Of a stretch of 64,000 nucleotides of DNA, positions 58,826-64,000 are shown in pieces. The notes under the pieces were generated by a model that made no database searches, was not told the origin of the DNA, and saw only the letters and a program-made list of their open reading frames with translations. Origin of the DNA: Luteolibacter rhizosphaerae (GTDB taxonomy: Bacteria > Verrucomicrobiota > Verrucomicrobiia > Verrucomicrobiales > Akkermansiaceae); assembly GCF_025950095.1 (NCBI RefSeq), contig NZ_JAPDDR010000008.1, positions 248,001 through 312,000 of the forward strand. Reading direction: 5' to 3'. How positions within the stretch are numbered: the first letter of the stretch is position 1; the number at the start of each line of letters is the position of its first letter. The position numbers and the translations under genes are program-made.

Positions 58826-60571
58826 TTAGGTTAACGTGGTAACTGGCTCTTGGTTGAGGAAGGATTTGCGGCAGAGTTCGGCATACTTGCCACCGCGGGC
58901 CCAGAGTTCGTCGTGGGTGCCTTCCTCGATCACGCGGCCTTTTTCGAGAACGTAGATTTTGTCGGCGTTGCGAATGGTGGAGAGGCGGTGGGCGATGACG
59001 AAGGCGGTGCGATTTTCCATCAGGCGATCCAAGGCGTCCTGGATCTGGCGCTCGGTCTCGCTGTCGACGGAGGCGGTGGCCTCGTCGAGGAGGAGGATGG
59101 GAGCGTTCTTGAGCAGGGCGCGGGCGATGGAGAGACGCTGCTTCTCGCCGCCGGAGAGCTTCACGCCGCGCTCGCCGACATTGGTGTCGAGGAGCTGGGG
59201 CAGCTCGCGAACGAAGCGGGAGGCGTGGGCGGCTTCGAGGGCGGTCCACATCTCCTCATCGGTGGCCTCGCGTTCGGCGAGGGCGAGGTTCTCGCGGACG
59301 GTGCCATTGAAGAGGAAGGGTTCTTGGGTGACGTAGCCGAGATGGCTGCGGAGCGACTGCTTCGAGAGGCCGGCGATATCGATGCCGTCGATGCTAACGG
59401 TGCCGCTGTCGCGTTCGTAAAAGCGGGTGAGGATGGAGAGGACCGTGGACTTGCCGGCGCCGGTGGAGCCGACGAGGGCGATGGTCTGGCCGGGCTTGGC
59501 CTCCAGATCGACGTCGTGGAGAGTGGGCTGGTCGCCGTAGGCGAAGGAAACCTTGTCGAAGCGGACGTGGGCCTTGATGGCGGCGGGAAGGGTTCCCCCG
59601 GCGGTGGCATTCGGCTCGACTTCGGAATCGAGGATCTCGAAGACCCGGTCCGCGGCGGCGCGGCCGGAGAGGATCATCTGGTTCAGGCCGTTGAGACGGT
59701 CGATCGGATCGTAGAAAAGGGAGAGCGAGAGGAAGAAGGCGGCGAAGTCCCCGATTTTGAGGGTTCCTTCCATCACCGCCCGACCGCCGAATGCGAGGAC
59801 GAAGACGTAGCCGGTCATGCGGACGAAGGACATGAGGGGCGAGTAAATGGCCCACCATTTCATCATGCGGAGGCTGGCGCGGCGGAGGGCTTCCGAGTAG
59901 CGGTTGAAGCGGCCAAGTTCGGGCTCTTCGGCGGCGTATGCTTTAATCTGACGGATTCCCGAAATATTATCGTGGAGGATCGCGTTCAAATCCGATGACG
60001 CGTCGCGCTGGTTGCGGTAACGGTCGCGGCCCTTCGTGGAGTAAAACCAAGCCCCGATCGCGAGGATCGGAACAGGCAAAGTGGCCCAAGTGGCGACCAC
60101 GGGATTCAGGTAAAAAAGGAAGATTCCGACCCCGATGACTTGGAGGGCGGCGACGAGGCCCTGCTCGATGCCGTCGATCAAGACACGTTCCATATTGGTC
60201 ACGTCCTCGACCACGCGGGTCATCACGTCGCCGGTCCGGCGGGTATCGAACCAGCGGAGGGGGAGCTGCTGGATCTTGGAGTAAAGGTCCTCCCGGATAT
60301 CGTAGATCACCTTCTGTTCAAAGGTGTTATTGACGAAGATGCGAAGGGAATTGAGGCCGTCCTTGAGGAAGAAGCCTAACAGGGAGAGGCCGATCCAGAA
60401 GCCGAACTCGCCGTGACGGGCGGGATCCGGGATAACCCGGTCGATGACGATACGGGTGGCATTAGGGAAGACGAAGACGGCGAGAGTCATCCCGATCGCG
60501 CAGGCCAATTGGGCGGCCGCGAGGCCCGGATAATGGCGTAGATACGAGAAAACGCGGGGTATGGAACTCAT
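58826..60571 (-). CDS. ABC transporter, fused permease/ATPase (MsbA-like)
   Basis: The ATG at 60571 (MSSIPRVFSYLRHYPGLAAAQ) gives 581 residues. A six-helix export domain (1-310) with the EQKVIYDIREDLYSKIQQLPLRWFDTRRTGD coupling region precedes an ATPase with Walker A GSTGAGKST, signature LSGGEKQR and Walker B ILLLDEATAS. The order and length match MsbA/lipid-exporter half-transporters that work as homodimers. The substrate is probably a lipid, glycolipid or hydrophobic compound. The 148 bases upstream separate it from divergent genes. Confidence 0.92.
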   Translation of the reverse strand: MSSIPRVFSYLRHYPGLAAAQLACAIGMTLAVFVFPNATRIVIDRVIPDPARHGEFGFWIGLSLLGFFLKDGLNSLRIFVNNTFEQKVIYDIREDLYSKIQQLPLRWFDTRRTGDVMTRVVEDVTNMERVLIDGIEQGLVAALQVIGVGIFLFYLNPVVATWATLPVPILAIGAWFYSTKGRDRYRNQRDASSDLNAILHDNISGIRQIKAYAAEEPELGRFNRYSEALRRASLRMMKWWAIYSPLMSFVRMTGYVFVLAFGGRAVMEGTLKIGDFAAFFLSLSLFYDPIDRLNGLNQMILSGRAAADRVFEILDSEVEPNATAGGTLPAAIKAHVRFDKVSFAYGDQPTLHDVDLEAKPGQTIALVGSTGAGKSTVLSILTRFYERDSGTVSIDGIDIAGLSKQSLRSHLGYVTQEPFLFNGTVRENLALAEREATDEEMWTALEAAHASRFVRELPQLLDTNVGERGVKLSGGEKQRLSIARALLKNAPILLLDEATASVDSETERQIQDALDRLMENRTAFVIAHRLSTIRNADKIYVLEKGRVIEEGTHDELWARGGKYAELCRKSFLNQEPVTTLT

Positions 60572-60719
60572 CGGAGGGTGTGGGGTGCTGCGGTGTCCAT
60601 CCTTTGTAAAGTCACGTTGCACAATCGCGAAATTTGGTATTGCCGGGGCCAATGGGGCGTCCCTAGTTTGCGCCTTAGAACAAGAAAACAAGACCCAACC
60701 AGTCACCTGTCAAAACCCC

Positions 60720-61499
60720 ATGGCCAACGTATTTGCCATTTTGAGTGCGATCGCACTCGCCGCCGCCGCCTTCCTTGCCGTCAAAAACAAGGATGCGTAC
60801 AAGAATGAGATTGCAGCCCGGCAGAACGAGCAGGACCGCAATACCAAGCTGACCGCGGAATATAACGCGCTGGTCGACGACTTCAACACCACCGAAACCG
60901 AACGCAAGTCGACCGAGACCGAAACGGTGGGCCTGCGTGAGAAGGAAACGGCGGAGACGAAGAAGAATTCCACCCTTGAGACCGAGAAGGGTTCCAAGAG
61001 CAAGGAAGCCGAGGACAATGCCGCCAAGATCGGCAAGATCGAGGAAGAGCTCAAGGAGTTCGGCAGCATCGAGGAACTGGTGGACAAGCTGAAGGCGACT
61101 CAAGAGTCGCTGCAGGGCCTTGACCTGGACATCGCTTCCGCGACCGCGAAGCAGGCCGACCTGACCAGCGAGAAGACCCGCACGGAAGGCGTGGTGAACG
61201 CCTACACCGTGAAGAACACGAACTACTCCAGCAAGAAGTCCTTCTTCAGCAGCACCCGCGTGAGCGCGATCTACCCGGCTTACGGTTTCGTGACGCTGCC
61301 GGTGGGTGGCACGGCCGGCGTGGTTGCCGGTTCGCCGCTCGATGTGGTGCGCGACGGTGCGGTGGTGGCCAAGCTGCGCGTGAGCACGGTGGAAGCCGGT
61401 CGCGCCGCTGCCCAGATCGTTCCCGATTCCGTGGCCGAAGACACGACGCTGATGGTGGGCGACCGCGTGGTCCCCGGCTCCGAGCCCGCCGCCAAGTAA
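60720..61499 (+). CDS. Membrane-anchored coiled-coil protein (first paralogue)
   Basis: The ATG at 60720 (MANVFAILSAIALAAAAFLAV) starts a single N-terminal helix, followed by a long Glu/Lys/Thr-rich coiled coil (about 25-165; YNALVDDFNTTETERKSTE). A C-terminal ~85-residue beta domain (FVTLPVGGTAGVVAGSPLDV, LMVGDRVVPG) resembles the small barrels of MreC-type or pilus-assembly proteins. The total is 259 aa. It is followed by a paralogue of the same layout. A periplasmic tether or scaffold role is inferred. Confidence 0.7.
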   Translation: MANVFAILSAIALAAAAFLAVKNKDAYKNEIAARQNEQDRNTKLTAEYNALVDDFNTTETERKSTETETVGLREKETAETKKNSTLETEKGSKSKEAEDNAAKIGKIEEELKEFGSIEELVDKLKATQESLQGLDLDIASATAKQADLTSEKTRTEGVVNAYTVKNTNYSSKKSFFSSTRVSAIYPAYGFVTLPVGGTAGVVAGSPLDVVRDGAVVAKLRVSTVEAGRAAAQIVPDSVAEDTTLMVGDRVVPGSEPAAK

Positions 61500-61549
61500 T
61501 CCGAAGCCCGTCCCGAACAGCCCGACACAAATTTTCCTAAAAGCCCGCC

Positions 61550-62359
61550 ATGAAAGCCATTTTCTACGCTCTCTCCCTTCTCGTCACGGGAGCGGCTGCC
61601 TTCTTCTCCTATCAGAACGTTGGTAAGTACCAGGTTCAAAAGGAAGAGAAGGAAGCCACGATCGGCAAGAACGACACGCTGACGAAGCAGAAGACGAAGC
61701 AGCAGGCCGACCTCGACGAAGAGAAGGTAAAGCTGGAAACCGCCAATCGCGATCGCGAGTCGGTGAAGCAGTCGATCTCCTCGCTGGAGTCCAAGGGCAA
61801 GGCTCTGGTTCGCGACATCGCGACCCTTAATGCCCAGCTCGAAGAGCAGAAGGCCAAGTTCGCCGAACTGAAGAAGTCCGAAGAGCAGCTCAACCAGATG
61901 CTCTCCGAGCAAGGTGGTGGCGTGACGCTTGAGACCCTCCCGGCCACCGTGCAGGAGATGGAGACCAAGAAGCAGGCGAAGACCAAGGAGCTGGAAGAGC
62001 TCAAGACCGGTATCGAAGCGCTCGAGAAGGCCGTGGCGAAGAACCAGGAGGAGATCTCCCGCTTGGCCGAGCGTGACACGACCCGCGACAGCCGCATCCG
62101 CCGCAACTCGATGGAGTCCGTGGTGACCGCAGTGAACGAAGACTGGGGCTTCGTGATCATCGGTGCTGGCAGCAACACCGGTTTCACCCCGCAGACCAAG
62201 CTGCTCGTCAAGCGTGACGGCCGCCTGATCGGCATGGTGAAGCCTTCCTCGATCGAGCCTTCCCAAGTGGTGGCCGAGATCGACAACGACACGGTGGCTC
62301 CGGGCGTGCGCATCCAACCGGGTGACCGCGTGATCCTGGCCGAGCCGGCCGCCAACTGA
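61550..62359 (+). CDS. Membrane-anchored coiled-coil protein (second paralogue)
   Basis: The 269-residue protein has the same order as the preceding gene: an N-terminal hydrophobic helix (AIFYALSLLVTGAAAFFSYQNV), an extended coiled coil (about 25-180; TKQKTKQQADLDEEKVKLETA) and a small C-terminal beta domain (SNTGFTPQTKLLVKRDGRLIGMVK, VRIQPGDRVILAEPAAN). It lies 50 bases downstream and is followed by a strong terminator. The pair probably forms a hetero- or homo-oligomeric structure in the periplasm. Confidence 0.72.
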   Translation: MKAIFYALSLLVTGAAAFFSYQNVGKYQVQKEEKEATIGKNDTLTKQKTKQQADLDEEKVKLETANRDRESVKQSISSLESKGKALVRDIATLNAQLEEQKAKFAELKKSEEQLNQMLSEQGGGVTLETLPATVQEMETKKQAKTKELEELKTGIEALEKAVAKNQEEISRLAERDTTRDSRIRRNSMESVVTAVNEDWGFVIIGAGSNTGFTPQTKLLVKRDGRLIGMVKPSSIEPSQVVAEIDNDTVAPGVRIQPGDRVILAEPAAN

Positions 62360-62384
62360 GTCGATCCGACTGAAGTTCACTTTC

Positions 62385-62422
62385 AAGGCCTCCGCGAGCT
62401 TGCAAGCCGCGGGGGCCTTTTT
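62385..62422 (+). terminator. Rho-independent terminator
   Basis: A 12-bp stem with one G-U type pair (62385-62396 with 62408-62419) is followed by TTTTTA on the plus strand, 26 bases after the stop of the second coiled-coil gene. This is a typical intrinsic terminator. Confidence 0.85.
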
Positions 62423-62433
62423 ATTGTCGGGCC

Positions 62434-62625
62434 ATGCGATTCTTTCTAGCCGCCCTCGCCGTGACCGCCGTGATGCCGCTCGTTTCCTGCAAGACGGGGG
62501 ATGAGGAGGAAGTCCGCAAGCCGGTGGGTCCGCCGAGCCAGTCGAGCCAGATTCCATGGAACAAGCCGGTGCCCGGACAGGGTGGCGGTGCCTTCGGTGC
62601 CCTGCCGCAGCAGCCCCGCCGCTGA
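62434..62625 (+). CDS. Mini-lipoprotein 1, 63 aa
   Basis: The 63-residue product has a lipoprotein signal MRFFLAALAVTAVMPLVSC, with the lipobox cysteine at residue 19 to be lipidated after cleavage. The mature part is short and Pro/Gly-rich, ending GQGGGAFGALPQQPRR. The next gene repeats this tail almost exactly, so the two are a tandem duplicate pair. The function is unknown; lipidation should place it in the outer or inner membrane. Confidence 0.6.
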   Translation: MRFFLAALAVTAVMPLVSCKTGDEEEVRKPVGPPSQSSQIPWNKPVPGQGGGAFGALPQQPRR

Positions 62626-62629
62626 GGTG

Positions 62630-62803
62630 ATGATGGCGAGGTGGGTGATACTGGCCGGAGTGGTGATGGTTTTGGTGGCTTGTGCAGGGCACGAGCCGCA
62701 GCGCGGTCCGGTTTCGGAGAAGGATCAGAAGTCGTGGAGCCGACCGGAGCCGGGTCGTGGTGGCGGGGCATTCCGGGTGATGCCGCAGCAGCCGCGGAGG
62801 TGA
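62630..62803 (+). CDS. Mini-lipoprotein 2, 57 aa
   Basis: The ATG at 62630 follows the upstream stop by 4 bases. The signal MARWVILAGVVMVLVAC (MM at the very start) has a lipobox cysteine near residue 18, and the mature tail ends GRGGGAFRVMPQQPRR. It shares the GxGGGAFxxxPQQPRR motif with the first mini-lipoprotein although the rest has diverged. The preserved tail suggests that the C-terminus is the functional part, for example a peptide recognised by another protein. Confidence 0.6.
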   Translation: MMARWVILAGVVMVLVACAGHEPQRGPVSEKDQKSWSRPEPGRGGGAFRVMPQQPRR

Positions 62804-63517
62804 GGGGATGGACGGGGATGCCGGGGTGATGGCTCCGTGTCGTCCCTGCCGGGACTCGGGTGGTTGCCCCTTGATACCGGTGGCTTACGCCACCGGCTAA
62901 TATCTGTCGCCCCTGCCGGGGCTTTGTTCCGTAGTTCCTCTGCGACAGTGATGGTTTGAAGGGGGGCTGGAGGGAGAGGGTGGATTCAGAAGAGCGGGCA
63001 GCCTGTTCCAAGCAGTGGTGAGGTGAAGTGGTGGTGTGGGGCAAGCTGGGGTGGCTGCTTCAGGGGCACGCGGGACGGTACGGACCACTTCTTATACCAT
63101 CTCCAATGGTTCATGTGTCTTTTGGGTAATGCGGGCCAAGCGACCACGGATTTACGGATTGGACGGATTACGCGGATTTTGAACCGATGGACGGGCTGGG
63201 ATTCACCTCCTTGCCCGAGGAAATCCGTAAATCCGTTGAAACCCGTACCATCCGTCGCTACTGCCCGAAGCAGCGAAAAGTCACCTTATAGAATCGACTT
63301 GGTATTAGATCGTGCGGGACGCGAATGGAGAGAGAACCGGGGCCGTATCCGCTGCTTCACGGCAGCAGGCTGCCTGCCGAAAGCGGCAGCAGGCTGCGCG
63401 CAGTCCAAGGCGGCGGTGCCGCGGGAGGAAAGGCGTCGGGGGTGGGGCGGGATGACAGATGGCTTCGACCGCCTGAAGGCGGGACTACGTGCCCTTGGTG
63501 GCGGGCGGCTAGGGTGG
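62804..63517. other. Non-coding stretch rich in repeat-like elements
   Basis: No gene is supported in these 714 bases; the open frames have atypical composition. Visible structures are a hairpin CCGGTGGC/GCCACCGG (62877-62896) flanked by two CCCTGCCGGG boxes, an inverted repeat GGATTTACGGATT (63148-63160) facing AATCCGTAAATCC near 63221, a direct repeat GGCAGCAGGCTGC (63361-63373 and 63385-63397), and a CCGCCT/AGGCGG palindrome (63469-63482). They look like dispersed intergenic repeats of this lineage; copy number is unknown from one window. Confidence 0.6.
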
Positions 63518-63958
63518 CTAGCGGTGGTAGGGCTCGCCGCGGCGGAGGGTGGCGACGCGGTAGAGTTGCTCTAGCAGGACGACGAGGGCGAGTTCGTGCT
63601 GCATGGTGAGGCGGGAGAGGGACCAGACAGCGTCGCAGGTTTGGCGGAGTTCGGGGGTGTGGCCGTCGGAGGCGCCGATGAGGAAGCTGAGGGCCTTGAT
63701 CTCGCCGCGCAGCTCAAGGGAGGCGAATTTGTCGGCCCAGGCCTGGGTGGCGAGGACTTCGCCGCGCTCGTCCATGGCGATGCGGAAGTTTCCGGCGGAG
63801 CGCTCTAACAGGGCGGCGGAGACGGTGGCGGAGTCGCCGGCCTTGAGGTATTCGAGTTCGTAGGCGCCGTAGCGGGAGAGGCGCTTGAGGTACTCCTCGA
63901 CGCCGCTCTTGGCGTAGGCGAGGGCGGGTTTGCCAGCGGCGAGGATGCGGATACGCAC
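63518..63958 (-). CDS. rlmH: 23S rRNA (pseudouridine-1915-N3)-methyltransferase RlmH
   Basis: The 146-residue product has the SPOUT methyltransferase core with FLIGASDGHTPELRQ, the SAM-binding knot, and the conserved C-terminus LTMQHELALVVLLEQLYRVATLRRGEPYHR. RlmH methylates pseudouridine 1915 in helix 69 of 23S rRNA. It is slightly shorter than E. coli RlmH (155 aa). The window ends 42 bases upstream. Confidence 0.95.
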   Translation of the reverse strand: MRIRILAAGKPALAYAKSGVEEYLKRLSRYGAYELEYLKAGDSATVSAALLERSAGNFRIAMDERGEVLATQAWADKFASLELRGEIKALSFLIGASDGHTPELRQTCDAVWSLSRLTMQHELALVVLLEQLYRVATLRRGEPYHR

Positions 63959-64000
63959 GCGGGAGGGTCCGGCGCGAAGGGAGGGGGAGTCAATGCGCTT

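Noticed and set aside
57712-59998. Long plus-strand open frames opposite the secreted protein and MsbA-like genes
   Set aside because: They are antisense shadows in GC-rich DNA: low-complexity Gly/Glu/Val composition, no family motifs, and strong coding evidence on the minus strand.
1-64000. CRISPR array, prophage or rRNA operon
   Set aside because: No regularly spaced identical repeats, no phage structural or lysis genes and no rRNA-like stretches were seen; only one tRNA gene was found.

Overview
The window looks like a chromosomal segment of a free-living Verrucomicrobiota bacterium, probably Verrucomicrobiales near Luteolibacter. The lineage call is inference from protein families that are rare outside the PVC group: a haem-binding CxxCH dehydrogenase (1..2523), a DUF1549/DUF1553 protein next to a Tat-exported DUF1501 protein (39297..43646), two sigma-factor/FecR-like pairs (17631..19537 and 37273..39197), a sulfatase beside a GH43 enzyme (14846..17370) and paired DPxAA-repeat proteins (52466..55926). 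Base composition is GC-rich apart from the cassette region.

Left third (1..24163): a truncated PVC dehydrogenase, a secreted HELGH peptidase, a PhzF-family enzyme, an M48 peptidase, a LamG-type sensor kinase with a coupled LuxR-type regulator, a CbiX chelatase with a separate Fe-S partner, a lipoate-ligase-like protein and tRNA-Pro. The tRNA 3' end is repeated 0.76 kb downstream across a one-gene islet. Then come GH43-sulfatase, sigma-FecR, a methyltransferase, an MFS exporter with a divergent LysR gene, and a broken GH10 xylanase gene.

Middle (24167..43646): an ABC exporter pair, an HD phosphohydrolase, two LysR genes with an MFS transporter and a DUF2917 gene, two GNAT acetyltransferases, membrane proteins for ion and metal handling (YbaL-like antiporter, TerC, CNNM/CorC-like), a TatD-family hydrolase, and a sigma-FecR-DUF1549/1553-DUF1501 block that probably serves substrate sensing and degradation.

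The most unusual region is 44456..47081. Five small same-strand genes are each followed by an attC-like recombination site. The 7-base core before each gene is the reverse complement of the first 7 bases of the attC after it (exact in four of five, 6/7 in the fifth), and four of the attC stems carry one unpaired base. This is an integron gene-cassette array with no integrase in the window (CALIN type). One cassette encodes an SMI1/KNR4 immunity-type protein and another a zinc-ribbon protein; the other three are unrecognised. The array is bounded on the right by a truncated sixth cassette and an IS3-type remnant, and on both sides by a diverged ~96-base duplication that includes the 3' end of nuoA.

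Right part (47289..64000): core genes nuoA, panD, rpmB and rlmH mixed with an MscS channel, a GYF_2 membrane protein, a thioredoxin-domain protein, a DoxX protein, a large secreted protein of unknown activity, an MsbA-like ABC transporter, two paralogous anchored coiled-coil proteins, and twin mini-lipoproteins sharing one C-terminal motif. A 0.7-kb non-coding stretch (62804..63517) holds several repeat-like elements.
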